This document shows positions 1 through 8,147 of a stretch of DNA of 34,492 nucleotides, in pieces. Source of the stretch: Marinosulfonomonas sp. (GTDB lineage: Bacteria > Pseudomonadota > Alphaproteobacteria > Rhodobacterales > Rhodobacteraceae); contig JALSJL010000015.1 in assembly GCA_026989405.1 (NCBI GenBank), positions 1 through 34,492 of the forward strand, read 5' to 3'. The position numbers and the translations under genes were made by a program. How positions within the stretch are numbered: the stretch's first letter is position 1; every line of letters begins with the position of its first letter. The notes beneath the pieces were generated by a model. The model was given only the letters and a program-made list of their open reading frames with translations. It was not told where the DNA came from and searched no databases.

Positions 1-527
1 GCATATCGGAAAAATCGTTCTGCGTGTCGCCCTGGAAAATTGAAGCGCGACAGGCGCATGTCGGGATGCTTGCCCGTTTTTCGTGTTTTGCTGTTCGCGA
101 ATTTGGGAAATTCGGCTGGAATTCATGGTTCTGTTTCCAAAACTCGATGAATCCGACCCGAATTGCTGATGCGGATTTGATACAGATCTGGAGGCAGGAA
201 AGGGGCCGGGGAAACACCATGCCGAAAATTGCTTCAGGTAGTTCGGTGGCTAATCTGGCTAATCCCAAGGTTGAAATTGACGTGAAAACAGAGTGTTGCC
301 ACGCCGGTTTCGGGCCGGTTTTGGCGGGCGGAAAGCTGCATTTCATCTATTCCTGGCAGGGCGGGCGGCGCATCAGGCCGGAATTCCGGCTGCTGCTTGC
401 ACAGGAAACAGTGCGTTCGTTTGAATGGGCCTTGCCCAGCCTGGCCGAATTTTGGCATTAATGTGTTCGAAGTGGGGCGGTATTCAGTGCCGCATGTTGA
501 TCAAAGTGCTCGTGAAGGGTTGTAACA
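1..527. other. Region without a convincing gene
   Basis: No recognisable protein or RNA was found here. The composition is more AT-rich than the rest of the window. The best coding candidate is a plus-strand frame opening with ATG at 219 and stopping at 461 (about 80 codons), preceded by a G-rich stretch. It has mixed third-position usage unlike the neighbouring genes and resembles no family I know. The final part (about 500-527) is the 5' leader of the surface protein gene and contains its ribosome binding site, GAAGGG at 514-519. Confidence 0.5.
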
Positions 528-1214
528 ATGACCAAAAGTTTGTTTTCCACAGTTGGAGCGGTGGTTGCCGTTGGCGCGTTTGCCAGCGTCGCGATGGTGT
601 CGGCTTCGTCAGCGGCGACGGTGACGGTTGACTATCAGAACGCCTCGAACCCGTTCGGGTCGCCCAACTTGTCGCGCTATGTGCGCATCAGTTCACCGCA
701 ATATAACGGCGGCACACGGGCGGGCCCGTTCCGTCTGACCGGCGACGGCGGCATGGGCGATTTCGTGGCCTTCTGTGTCGATCTGGGCAAGTATCTGGCC
801 AATGGCCAGTCTTACACAACCGCGAGCAATTCAAATTTCGGTGGCGCGGTTGATACCAATATCGACAAGCTGTTCACCTCGGCCTACTCGGGGGTGTCGA
901 CCCAGGTGGAAGGCGCAGCTTTCCAGGTGGCCCTTTGGGAAATCATCACCGACACCGGGTCCGGTTTCGATCTGACCAGCGGGAACTTCAGCGTTCAGTT
1001 GGCGGGATACAGTGCCGCCGTGATCAATCAGGCCAGCAGTTATCTGTCGGGGCTCGCTTCGGCGGCAACCGGCGGCTACAACCTGACCTTCCTGAATTCC
1101 GGCACAAGCCAGAACCTGGTGACGGTCTCGCCGGTTCCGCTTCCCGCTGCTGCGGGGATGCTGGGCTTTGGTGTGCTTGCGCTTTTCGGTTTGCGTCGGC
1201 GCAAGAACGCCTGA
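528..1214 (+). CDS. VPLPA-CTERM sorting domain protein (secreted/surface)
   Basis: A 228-residue exported protein. Residues 1-30 form a Sec signal peptide ending in an Ala/Ser-rich cleavage region. Residues 203-228 form a PEP-CTERM-type tail: the VPLPA motif, a hydrophobic segment, then the basic cluster RRRK. In Rhodobacterales, proteins with VPLPA tails are thought to be processed and anchored by a dedicated exosortase (XrtD class) and are often linked to exopolysaccharide or matrix. The middle (about 31-200) is Ser/Gly/Asn/Thr-rich with one Cys and no fold I recognise. The start is fixed by GAAGGG 8 nt upstream. A strong terminator follows. No exosortase or polysaccharide genes lie nearby, so this is an isolated target gene. 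The class call is firm; the specific function is unknown. Confidence 0.85.
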   Translation: MTKSLFSTVGAVVAVGAFASVAMVSASSAATVTVDYQNASNPFGSPNLSRYVRISSPQYNGGTRAGPFRLTGDGGMGDFVAFCVDLGKYLANGQSYTTASNSNFGGAVDTNIDKLFTSAYSGVSTQVEGAAFQVALWEIITDTGSGFDLTSGNFSVQLAGYSAAVINQASSYLSGLASAATGGYNLTFLNSGTSQNLVTVSPVPLPAAAGMLGFGVLALFGLRRRKNA

Positions 1215-1242
1215 ACAAACCAGGGTTTTGACAATCGGAACG

Positions 1243-1268
1243 GGGCGCCCGGGGGGGGCGCCCTTTTT
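1243..1268 (+). terminator. Rho-independent terminator after the VPLPA-CTERM gene
   Basis: An 8-bp perfect stem (GGGCGCCC at 1243-1250 and 1256-1263) with a five-G loop is followed by TTTTT at 1264-1268. It lies 28 nt after the stop codon and just before the convergent RNase T2 stop, so it insulates the two genes. Confidence 0.85.
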
Positions 1269-1275
1269 CGTGGTT

Positions 1276-1905
1276 TCACCGAACCGGCGCAAGCAAAGCG
1301 TCATCCATGGCGCAGTCCCTGATGGTATCTTCGCCACATTTTCGCGGCGCAAGATCCCTGGTCAGACAAAGCCGGACTTCCTGAATGCGCCCGCGTTTGC
1401 AGGTCACGGTCAACTGGTCGGCCTCCCACTCCGGATTGGCCTTCAGGAACGCTTCTTCGACCACATGGGCGGGAATGCGAACCGGGTCCTCGAGCCTCCT
1501 GAATGCGGCCGGGCGGTTGACCGCCTCATAGGCGCGCCGGGCGGTTTCGAAATATTCGTCGGCCCCAAGACCGGTGCACCGTCCATGCTTTTTCCATTGG
1601 TACCAGGCCGCGCCGGATGTTCCCATGATATCGGCCATGGCGGCGGTTTCCCGTCGTGGCGGGTCGCGTTCAACGGTTCGGCAATAGCTGGGCCAGCCTT
1701 GCTCGAACTGTGGCCAGAGCCCATGCAATACCCAGCCGAGTTCGCGGCCGTCGTCACATTGCGGAGACTGGCGCGCCTCGCCTTCCAGCGCACACCAGGT
1801 CGGCGACCAGGACAGCGACAGAAGATAGTAGTCGAACTGTCCTGCCTTCTCGCCGTCGGCCCAGGCAAGTCGGGTCATGGCAAGCAGAGCGATGGCAAGG
1901 CGCAT
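1276..1905 (-). CDS. Ribonuclease T2 family protein
   Basis: A 209-residue secreted endoribonuclease of the T2/RNase I family, which cleaves RNA through 2',3'-cyclic phosphate intermediates. Both family active-site blocks are present: HGLWP at residues 61-65 (catalytic His) and WKKHG at 104-108 (catalytic Lys/His). The N-terminal LSLSWSPTWC stretch is also typical. Residues 1-16 look like a short signal peptide ending AWA, pointing to a periplasmic or extracellular location. Several cysteines suggest disulfides. The ATG at 1905 was chosen because it begins the signal peptide and follows an AAAGGAAAAG ribosome binding site; the reading frame extends further upstream but without signal-peptide character. 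It diverges from the TrcR-like gene. Its likely role is scavenging of environmental RNA, with cpdB in this window acting on the products (inference). Confidence 0.88.
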   Translation of the reverse strand: MRLAIALLAMTRLAWADGEKAGQFDYYLLSLSWSPTWCALEGEARQSPQCDDGRELGWVLHGLWPQFEQGWPSYCRTVERDPPRRETAAMADIMGTSGAAWYQWKKHGRCTGLGADEYFETARRAYEAVNRPAAFRRLEDPVRIPAHVVEEAFLKANPEWEADQLTVTCKRGRIQEVRLCLTRDLAPRKCGEDTIRDCAMDDALLAPVR

Positions 1906-2032
1906 TTTCTCTTTTCCTTTGGTCGCAGGCACACTATATGAAAGCCAACTTCCCCGAAAACGAAGACAGGTTCCACCCCCGAACCAGCCGTTTTCCCCGG
2001 CGAAGCAGGTAATTGTCGAAGGAGACACGCAC

Positions 2033-2785
2033 ATGGCCAAACCATTGATGGCGAAAGCAACCGCCGTATGGCTGGTGGACAATACGACCCTCAGCTTCAA
2101 GCAGATCGCCGATTTCTGTGGTTTGCACGAACTTGAGGTGCAAGGCATTGCCGATGGCGATGTGGCCGCCGGTGTGCGCGGGTTCGATCCGATTGCCAAC
2201 AATCAGCTGACCCAGGAAGAAATCGACGCCGCTGAAAAAGACCCGACGCACAAGCTGAAGCTGAAATTCAACGCAGCCGCTGAAGGTGAGCAAAAACGCC
2301 GGGGACCGCGCTATACGCCGCTTTCAAAACGTCAGGACCGCCCGGCCTCCATTCTCTGGTTGGTCAAGTTTCACCCCGAGCTCGCAGATTCGCAGATTTC
2401 CAAGCTGGTGGGCACCACCAAGCCGACGATCCAGGCAATCCGCGAGCGCACTCACTGGAACATTTCCAATATCCAGCCGATCGACCCGGTTGCACTTGGG
2501 CTGTGCAAACAGTCCGAACTTGATGCCGCCGTGCAGAAGGCCGCCGCCAAAAAGGCCAAGGAAGGTGGCGTGATGGACGATGATGAACGCCGCAAACTGG
2601 TCGGCACCGAGCAATCTCTGACAATGGAATCTGAGCCGAAAATTCCGACAGCGATTTCCGGCCTGGAAACCTTTACCCTGTCTTCGGACGACGCCAAAGA
2701 GCCGAAGGAAAACGAACTGGATGCCGACAGCCTGTTCAACTTGCCCGACGCGGACGAAGCCGAGGACGAGACCAAAAAGGACTGA
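2033..2785 (+). CDS. trcR: DUF1013 / cell-cycle transcriptional regulator TrcR-like protein
   Basis: A 250-residue cytoplasmic protein of the alphaproteobacterial DUF1013 family, for which the name TrcR (cell-cycle transcriptional regulator) is used. Residues 1-50 and about 100-145 each look like small helix-turn-helix units; the second carries the segment QISKLVGTTKPTIQAIRERT at 121-140, typical of a DNA-recognition helix region. A basic linker (GEQKRRGPRYTPLSKRQDR) sits at about 85-103. The last 60 residues form an acidic, probably disordered tail rich in Asp and Glu. The ATG at 2033 is preceded by a strong AAGGAGA at 2019-2025, which rules out the longer upstream frame. I am confident of the family. 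The targets cannot be read from the sequence. Confidence 0.85.
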   Translation: MAKPLMAKATAVWLVDNTTLSFKQIADFCGLHELEVQGIADGDVAAGVRGFDPIANNQLTQEEIDAAEKDPTHKLKLKFNAAAEGEQKRRGPRYTPLSKRQDRPASILWLVKFHPELADSQISKLVGTTKPTIQAIRERTHWNISNIQPIDPVALGLCKQSELDAAVQKAAAKKAKEGGVMDDDERRKLVGTEQSLTMESEPKIPTAISGLETFTLSSDDAKEPKENELDADSLFNLPDADEAEDETKKD

Positions 2786-2796
2786 TCGGGTCAACC

Positions 2797-3225
2797 ATGT
2801 CGGCGATCGAGGACTGCACCGGGTTCCTTGGCACATGGACCTTGCTGCCTGCCTCATGCGTCCATGAGCAGGGCGATCCCCCACGGGAAGGTCAGTATCG
2901 GATCATGCGCCAGGGCAAGAACCTTCGCTTCGACACCAGTTGGACAGACGCCACCGGCGAGCGGCACGAGATCAGCTTTGAAGCGCGCCCGAATGGTGTT
3001 GCGATGCCATTCGACGGCGGCGGGCTTGCCGACGCGCTTTCGGTCACACTTGTTTCCGAGCGGCAACTTGACAGCACGGCGTGGTTGAACGGCAAGCCTG
3101 TCATGCACGCCAGGCGCACCCTGTCAGACAGCGGGCGGCAGATGACCATTTCGCAAACCGTCAACTTGCCGGATGGGACATCGCCGACAAACTGGTCGAC
3201 CTATGAGCGGGTGTCGGGTCCGTAG
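2797..3225 (+). CDS. Small uncharacterised protein, possibly a beta-barrel (lipocalin-like) fold
   Basis: A 142-residue soluble protein starting 11 nt after the TrcR-like stop and probably co-transcribed with it. There is no signal peptide or membrane segment. The sequence opens with FLGTWTLLPASC and continues as a regular alternation of polar and hydrophobic residues broken by Gly/Asp turns, which suggests antiparallel beta strands. The opening resembles lipocalin-like proteins that start with a G-x-W motif, but similarity is too weak to assign a ligand or function. Codon usage matches the neighbouring genes, so it is very likely real. The ribosome binding site is weak, consistent with translation coupled to the upstream gene. 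Confidence 0.7.
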   Translation: MSAIEDCTGFLGTWTLLPASCVHEQGDPPREGQYRIMRQGKNLRFDTSWTDATGERHEISFEARPNGVAMPFDGGGLADALSVTLVSERQLDSTAWLNGKPVMHARRTLSDSGRQMTISQTVNLPDGTSPTNWSTYERVSGP

Positions 3226-3387
3226 CCGGAACGGTGCGCGGTTTGTGGCAATTCTGGAATCCGAGCCGGGACAAACGGGATCTTCGCGCTGCGGCGCGGC
3301 GTCAGAGCATGTCGCGGATGACTGGACCCAGCGCGGCACACACCAGAGGGCAGGCGGGCGCAGCCCGGGCTGCTTGCGCGACCCGGG

Positions 3388-4704
3388 TCAAGCAAGTGTG
3401 ATTTGACGCGACATGCGCGAGTTGCGCCGGAGAGCCACTGTTTCCAGGTCGTGCACCGGTCGGCGCAGCGCCAGAATGCGTTGCGCTTCATCGGCGCGGC
3501 CAAGTTTCAGCAGGGCGGACAAGAGCGCAAACTCCAGCATGTCGCGCTGTGCCCGGCTGCCGCCGAGGCGCGCGTGATCGGCCATCGCAGACGTGAAATG
3601 CTGCGCAGCATTTTCCCAATGCTGCGCAGCAATTTCGCGAAAACCCCTTGCGAGGGCGCCGACAAGGTCAGCCGCCGGACCGGCCGGCGCCTTGATGATC
3701 TTTTCCAGCGCCTCGGTGCGCCCGGCCATGGCATGCGCCAGCGCGGCGTGGACATCGGCAAACCCCAGCCCCGGCTCGGCAAAGAAGCGTTGCGCGTAGT
3801 CGCTGACCTGCGTCCATCGCTCGGGGGCGACCTTTTCGCCCGCCAGTTCGGCGCGATACAGGATCGAGGCCATGTCGGTCAGCACGTTCAGGGCAAGCCC
3901 CTGCGCCACACCTGGCGCAATGTCAGCGTCAATCCGGCGCCACATTCCGGCTGTGTCGCCATCGCCCAAAGCCCAAAGCGCCGCGTGCCATGACAGGTGG
4001 CCGTGCAGCATTCCGGCGCGGTCGTAGCCCGGAAGCCAGTCTTCCAGATAGGCCGTGCCGGCGGCACTGTCGCCTGCTTCATACCAGACATGGGCCCGGA
4101 TATGGGCAGCGTTGGCGTTGCGCGGGTTCAGTGCCAGCGCGCGTTCTACCGTCGCATCGGCCGGGTCGATCTGGCCGGTTTCGCATTGGGCGAATGCGTG
4201 CTGGCCAAGAAACCACCAGTCATCGCCGTAGTGGGGCAGAAGCGTCGTTGTCAACGCAAGCTGTTCGGCTTCGCGCCCCGGTAGGCCGGAAAACCCGATC
4301 AGCCCGAACACCCCGGTGCAGGCCTGCGCCAGCAGCGCGTCACGCGGGTGCTGCGAAAGATGGGCGCGGATCGCCTGCAGGGCGGCGGCGGGCTTGCTGG
4401 CGATGAGCAGGGACAGGGCTTCGACATGCGCGGCTTCGCGCGGGCCAAGCCCGTCCGAAAGCCGTTGCGCGCGCGCCAGCGCCTTGCGGGCGCCCCCGGC
4501 GTCGCCCGTCATGTGCCGCGCGCGCGCCAACCCGGCATGGCCGAGCGCGAAACCGGGATCGGCCGCGACGCAGTTCTCGAAGGCCTCGACCGGGCGGGCC
4601 TCGGCGGCAAGCAACAGGTCGAGCGCTTGCACATAGTGGTCTCTCGCGGTTGTGGACGATGTCGTCAGGGCGTTGCCATAACGGTCGCAAAGCGCTGATT
4701 TCAT
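3388..4704 (-). CDS. Tetratricopeptide-repeat protein (TTC38-like)
   Basis: A 438-residue, Ala/Leu-rich, all-helical soluble protein. Repeated helix-turn-helix units with TPR spacing are visible, for example AFENCVAADPGFALGHAGLA near residues 41-60 and the segment ADATVERALALNPRNANAAH in the middle. The layout, with WWFLGQHAF, HIRAHVWYEAG and GHLSWHAALWALGDGD blocks, resembles the tetratricopeptide-repeat-38 family, whose bacterial members have no established biochemical role. No signal peptide is present. Its ATG overlaps the recR stop codon (ATGA), so it is the last, translationally coupled gene of the dnaX-ybaB-recR operon. That position may simply be convenient and need not mean a role in recombination. 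Confidence 0.8.
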   Translation of the reverse strand: MKSALCDRYGNALTTSSTTARDHYVQALDLLLAAEARPVEAFENCVAADPGFALGHAGLARARHMTGDAGGARKALARAQRLSDGLGPREAAHVEALSLLIASKPAAALQAIRAHLSQHPRDALLAQACTGVFGLIGFSGLPGREAEQLALTTTLLPHYGDDWWFLGQHAFAQCETGQIDPADATVERALALNPRNANAAHIRAHVWYEAGDSAAGTAYLEDWLPGYDRAGMLHGHLSWHAALWALGDGDTAGMWRRIDADIAPGVAQGLALNVLTDMASILYRAELAGEKVAPERWTQVSDYAQRFFAEPGLGFADVHAALAHAMAGRTEALEKIIKAPAGPAADLVGALARGFREIAAQHWENAAQHFTSAMADHARLGGSRAQRDMLEFALLSALLKLGRADEAQRILALRRPVHDLETVALRRNSRMSRQITLA

Positions 4705-5297
4705 AATGCTTTTCTGGCCTTCAGCGCGGCGCCGATGGTGCCGTCGTCAAGGTAGTCAAGCTCGCCTCCGATTGGCACGCCCTGGGCGAGCGAGGTGACG
4801 CTCACGCGGCCCTCAAGCTCATCGGCGATGTAGTGGGCCGTTGTCGCCCCGTCGATCGTGGCATTCAGCGCCAGGATCACCTCGGTGATGTTTTCAGCCG
4901 CGATGCGCTCGCGCAGCCGCGGGATCGACAACTCTTCCGGGCCGATGCCGTCCAGCGCGCTGAGCGTGCCGCCCAGAACATGGTAGCGGCCCCCGAACAC
5001 GCCGGCACGCTCCATCGCCCAAAGGTCGGCCACGTCTTCCACGACGCAAAGTTCGCCGGTCGCGCGTTTTTCGCTGGCGCAGATGTCGCAGGTGTCCGAG
5101 GTGCAGACATTGCCGCAGGTCAGGCATTCGCGCGCGGTGGCCGCGACGCTTTGCAACGTGTCGGCAAGCGGTGTCATCAGAAGCGCGCGCTTCTTGATCA
5201 TGTGCAGCACCGCGCGGCGTGCCGAGCGCGGCCCGAGGCCGGGCAGCTTGGCCATGATGTCGATCAGGGCCTCGATGTCGCGGGTTGCCTCGCCCAA
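4701..5297 (-). CDS. recR: Recombination mediator RecR
   Basis: A 198-residue protein matching the full length of RecR, which with RecO/RecF loads RecA at single-strand gaps. The N-terminal helix-hairpin-helix segment KLPGLGPRSARRAVLHM is followed by a four-cysteine zinc finger (CLTCGNVCTSDTCDIC) and a Toprim domain opening with LCVVEDVADLWAME. The start is an unusual TTG at 5297. It is the only possible start, because the ybaB stop codon lies in the same frame with just one codon (GCC) between. No Shine-Dalgarno is visible, so translation probably depends on ribosomes finishing ybaB. The stop overlaps the start of the TPR gene by 4 bp. Confidence 0.95.
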   Translation of the reverse strand: MGEATRDIEALIDIMAKLPGLGPRSARRAVLHMIKKRALLMTPLADTLQSVAATARECLTCGNVCTSDTCDICASEKRATGELCVVEDVADLWAMERAGVFGGRYHVLGGTLSALDGIGPEELSIPRLRERIAAENITEVILALNATIDGATTAHYIADELEGRVSVTSLAQGVPIGGELDYLDDGTIGAALKARKAL

Positions 5298-5300
5298 GGC

Positions 5301-5645
5301 TCAGACCGGCAGGTTCATGTCGGCCGGCAGCCCCATCGCCTCGGTCAGCTTGCGCATTTCTTCCTGCGAGCGATCCGAGGCCTTCATCTGCGCATCCTTG
5401 ATCGCGGCAAGGATCAGGTCTTCGACCACTTCCTTTTCGTCTGCATTGAAGATCGACGGGTCGATATCGAGCGCCGTCAACTCCCCTTTGGCGGTGGCGG
5501 TGGCCTTGACCAGACCGGCGCCGCTTTCGCCGGTGACGGTCATCGAGTGCAACTGTTCCTGCAGATCGCTCATCCGGGTCTGCATTTCCTGCGCTGCTTT
5601 CATCATCTTGGCCATGTCGCCAAGTCCGCCGAGGCCTTTGAGCAT
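5301..5645 (-). CDS. ybaB: YbaB/EbfC family nucleoid-associated protein
   Basis: A 114-residue homodimeric DNA-binding protein of the YbaB/EbfC family. It has the family's N-terminal coiled-coil region (MLKGLGGLGDMAKMMKAAQE and following) and the central beta-rich core ending in helices with the usual EVVEDLILAAIKDAQMKASD pattern. The ATG at 5645 follows GGAG with good spacing; the upstream in-frame ATG at 5666 would add seven arginine-rich residues untypical of the family. It sits between dnaX and recR, the conserved order in many bacteria. Its stop TGA is in the same frame as recR and only one codon before recR's TTG. Confidence 0.93.
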   Translation of the reverse strand: MLKGLGGLGDMAKMMKAAQEMQTRMSDLQEQLHSMTVTGESGAGLVKATATAKGELTALDIDPSIFNADEKEVVEDLILAAIKDAQMKASDRSQEEMRKLTEAMGLPADMNLPV

Positions 5646-5856
5646 GGGGTGTCTCCTTCGGTGCATCGTTTGCGTTCGCTTGCCAGACAGATACGTGCTG
5701 CACCGCCCCAGAACAAGGGCGGGCGCTCATTGACGCCGGGTCGAATGTGTTTCACCGGCTTCCGCGGGGCGATCGTTTTGCGGGCTTGCGGCGCGATTGG
5801 GGGCCGGCGTCGCGGTGTGTTCAGCGAGGAAGTCTCCAGAGCAGGGATGGTGGGGG

Positions 5857-7623
5857 TCAGTCTTCCTCGAAGGGGTCCCAGTCCGCATCCGGCTCGGGTT
5901 GGCCTAGGTCCTGGTTGTCGACTGCCAGGTCTTCGAAACTGCGAACAGCCTTGATGGTTGCCGCCGGAAACGCGTTGAAAATCGCCTGCACCACCGGGTT
6001 TTCCATGGCCTTCGCCTTTTGGTCGTCGCGGTCTGCCTCGCGGGTTTCGGCGATGGTCGGCGTGTCGCAGTCTGAAACCACCGTCACCCCCCAACGCGTT
6101 CCGGTCCAAAGCTGCAGGCGCTGTGCCAGATCTTTCGCAAGGTCACGCGACGCGGTTTCTGTCGGGGTGAACTCAATGCGCCCGGGGGCATAGCTGGCCA
6201 GCCGCAGGCCATCTTCGACCTCGATCAGCAGTTTGATGTCACGCTTTTTGCGGATCAGTTCGACCACGCTGTCAAATGTCGCATAGCGTTCCAAGGCGGG
6301 TTCGGCGGCAAGCGCGGGTGCAATTGCGGCACTGGCGCGTGGGCCGCCGGGGGGTGGCGGGGCCGCTGATTGCGGGGCAGGGGCCGCCGCATGCGGAGCC
6401 GTGGCAGGCCCTGAAGCGGTGCGACCGGCGCCCGATGGCGGCGGGGTCGAGGGCGGCGGGCTGTCGTGCAGTTTTCGCAACAGCTCCTCGGGGCTGGGCA
6501 GGTCGGCCACATGGGTCAGCCGGATCACCGCCATCTCGGCGGCCATCATGGCATTCGGGGCGTGCGAGACTTCTTCCAGAGATTTCAACAGCATCTGCCA
6601 CATCCGCGTCATCGCGCGCATGGGCAGCCTTTCCGCCAGGGCCTGGCCGCGTGTGCGTTCATCGGGGGCAACCGTCGGGTCTTCGGCCGCATCCGGGGTG
6701 ATCTTGATCACCGAAATCCAGTGTGTCAGTTCCGCGAGATCGCGCAGCACCGCCATCGGATCGGCGCCGTCGGCATATTGCGAGGACAATTCACCCAGTG
6801 CGCCGGCGGCATCGCCCTGCATGATCATCTCGAACAGGTCCATCACCCGGCCCCGGTCGGCCAGCCCGAGCATCGCGCGCACCTGATCGGCGGTGGTCTC
6901 GCCGGCGCCATGCGACAGCGCCTGATCGAGCAATGAGGTCGCATCGCGGGCCGAACCTTCGGCGGCGCGGGTGATCAGCGCCAGGGCCTCGTCGCTGATC
7001 TGGCCGCCTTCGGCCTGGGCGATACGCCGGAGCAAGGCGATCATCTGTTCCGGTTCGATCCGGCGCAGATCGAACCGCTGGCAGCGCGACAGCACCGTCA
7101 CCGGCACCTTGCGGATTTCGGTTGTGGCAAAGATGAACTTTACATGCGCGGGCGGCTCTTCCAGCGTCTTCAACAGCGCGTTGAAGGCCGAGGTGGACAA
7201 CATGTGCACCTCGTCGATGATGTAGATCTTGTAGCGTGCGGATGCGGCGCGGTAGTGCACGCTGTCGATGATTTCGCGGATGTCGCCGACCCCGGTGCGG
7301 CTGGCGGCGTCCATTTCCATCACGTCCACGTGGCGCCCTTCGGCGATGGCGACGCAATGTTCGCACTCACCGCAGGGTTCGGTCGTCGGCTGGCCCTTGC
7401 CGTCGGGGCCGATGCAGTTCAACCCCTTGGCAACGATGCGCGCCGTGGTGGTCTTGCCGGTGCCACGGATGCCGGTGAGAATGAAGGCCTGCGCGATGCG
7501 GTCGGCCTCGAATGCGTTTTTCAGGGTGCGCACCATCGCATCCTGGCCGACGAGGTCGGCGAAAGTCTCGGGCCGGTACTTGCGCGCAAGCACCTGGTAG
7601 TTGTGTTCTGAAGCGTCGCTCAT
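5857..7623 (-). CDS. dnaX: DNA polymerase III subunit gamma/tau
   Basis: A 588-residue clamp-loader ATPase subunit. Walker A is GIRGTGKTT at residues 51-59, a four-cysteine zinc module lies at about 70-90 (C-x13-C-x2-C-x2-C), and the Walker B/DEVH box is at 137-140 followed by the LLKTLEEPPAH segment. Domain III follows, then a Pro/Ala-rich linker at about 385-440. The C-terminal tau-like domain (about 445-588) binds the replicase in the family. The ATG at 7623 matches the usual N-terminus (YQVLARKYRP). A spacer of about 210 bp separates it from ybaB. I see no A-rich slippery site of the E. coli type that would produce a separate gamma form. Confidence 0.96.
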   Translation of the reverse strand: MSDASEHNYQVLARKYRPETFADLVGQDAMVRTLKNAFEADRIAQAFILTGIRGTGKTTTARIVAKGLNCIGPDGKGQPTTEPCGECEHCVAIAEGRHVDVMEMDAASRTGVGDIREIIDSVHYRAASARYKIYIIDEVHMLSTSAFNALLKTLEEPPAHVKFIFATTEIRKVPVTVLSRCQRFDLRRIEPEQMIALLRRIAQAEGGQISDEALALITRAAEGSARDATSLLDQALSHGAGETTADQVRAMLGLADRGRVMDLFEMIMQGDAAGALGELSSQYADGADPMAVLRDLAELTHWISVIKITPDAAEDPTVAPDERTRGQALAERLPMRAMTRMWQMLLKSLEEVSHAPNAMMAAEMAVIRLTHVADLPSPEELLRKLHDSPPPSTPPPSGAGRTASGPATAPHAAAPAPQSAAPPPPGGPRASAAIAPALAAEPALERYATFDSVVELIRKKRDIKLLIEVEDGLRLASYAPGRIEFTPTETASRDLAKDLAQRLQLWTGTRWGVTVVSDCDTPTIAETREADRDDQKAKAMENPVVQAIFNAFPAATIKAVRSFEDLAVDNQDLGQPEPDADWDPFEED

Positions 7624-7688
7624 CGGGGTTCCCTGGTCATCGCAAACCCCAGATTAGGCGCTGGCGCGGCGCACGTCCAGCGGGCTTG

Positions 7689-7743
7689 GGGTCAGGACCC
7701 ATCAATCTTGCATCACTGGCGCAGGATTGATGGCTCCTGACCC
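7689..7743. repeat. 55-bp near-perfect palindrome between divergent genes
   Basis: The left arm GGGTCAGGACCCATCAATC (7689-7707) and the right arm at 7725-7743 are reverse complements with one mismatch in 19. The stem can extend inward by four more positions, one a G-T pair, leaving a 9-nt loop. It lies between dnaX (minus, start 7623) and the small membrane protein (plus, start 7806), so it is not a terminator for a convergent pair. No other copy was found in the window. It looks like a REP-type intergenic palindrome or a regulatory hairpin in the dnaX leader. Confidence 0.8.
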
Positions 7744-7805
7744 TGGCTGTTTTACATGCCAACGGTCGCGATGTATTCCGGCCAAAGCGGAAAACGGGGG
7801 CAGCC

Positions 7806-8147
7806 ATGGCCGGCAGAAGAAACGAAGACGAGGCGCGCGCCGCCGAAAGGCGCACCATGGTGCTGATGGCGCTTATGGCGCTGTGGCTGGCGGCCTATGG
7901 CTATTCGATCATCCATCTGATCACGACGGCCCCGATCGGCAGCGGGTTCACCCGCGGCCTGAACCGGTTCACCGGGTTCCTGGGCTGGCAAGGCGTCGCC
8001 GGGATGCTGGCCTTCGGCTGCTGGGGCATCGGTTGGTCCTTTCCCAAGGGCAGCGGCATCCGGCGCGCCAGCGCGGTGCCCCTGGTGCTGGCCCTTGCAT
8101 TGGTGCTGGTGATCATCGGCATGGTGATCTTCGGGGTCAGCGCCTAG
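7806..8147 (+). CDS. Small integral membrane protein of unknown function
   Basis: A 113-residue protein with a charged N-terminus (AGRRNEDEARAAERR), then three predicted membrane helices: about 18-38, about 58-75 and about 87-111. A short polar/basic loop (PKGSGIRRAS) sits between helices two and three. I recognise no family. The ATG at 7806 is preceded by a G-rich ribosome binding site. The gene converges on, and its end overlaps by 11 bp, the agmatinase-family gene on the other strand. Codon usage is strongly GC3-biased like its neighbours, so it is probably real. Confidence 0.7.
   Translation: MAGRRNEDEARAAERRTMVLMALMALWLAAYGYSIIHLITTAPIGSGFTRGLNRFTGFLGWQGVAGMLAFGCWGIGWSFPKGSGIRRASAVPLVLALALVLVIIGMVIFGVSA

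Noticed and set aside
24..461. 145-codon plus-strand reading frame at the window start
   Set aside because: Codon usage is unlike the neighbours, composition is low-complexity in places, and no family resemblance was seen. Only the 80-codon portion from 219 has any start-site support, and that is weak.
5857..6470. Programmed frameshift site in dnaX
   Set aside because: There is no A-rich slippery heptamer. The only homopolymer is a C-run in the Pro-rich linker, which is expected from Pro codons.
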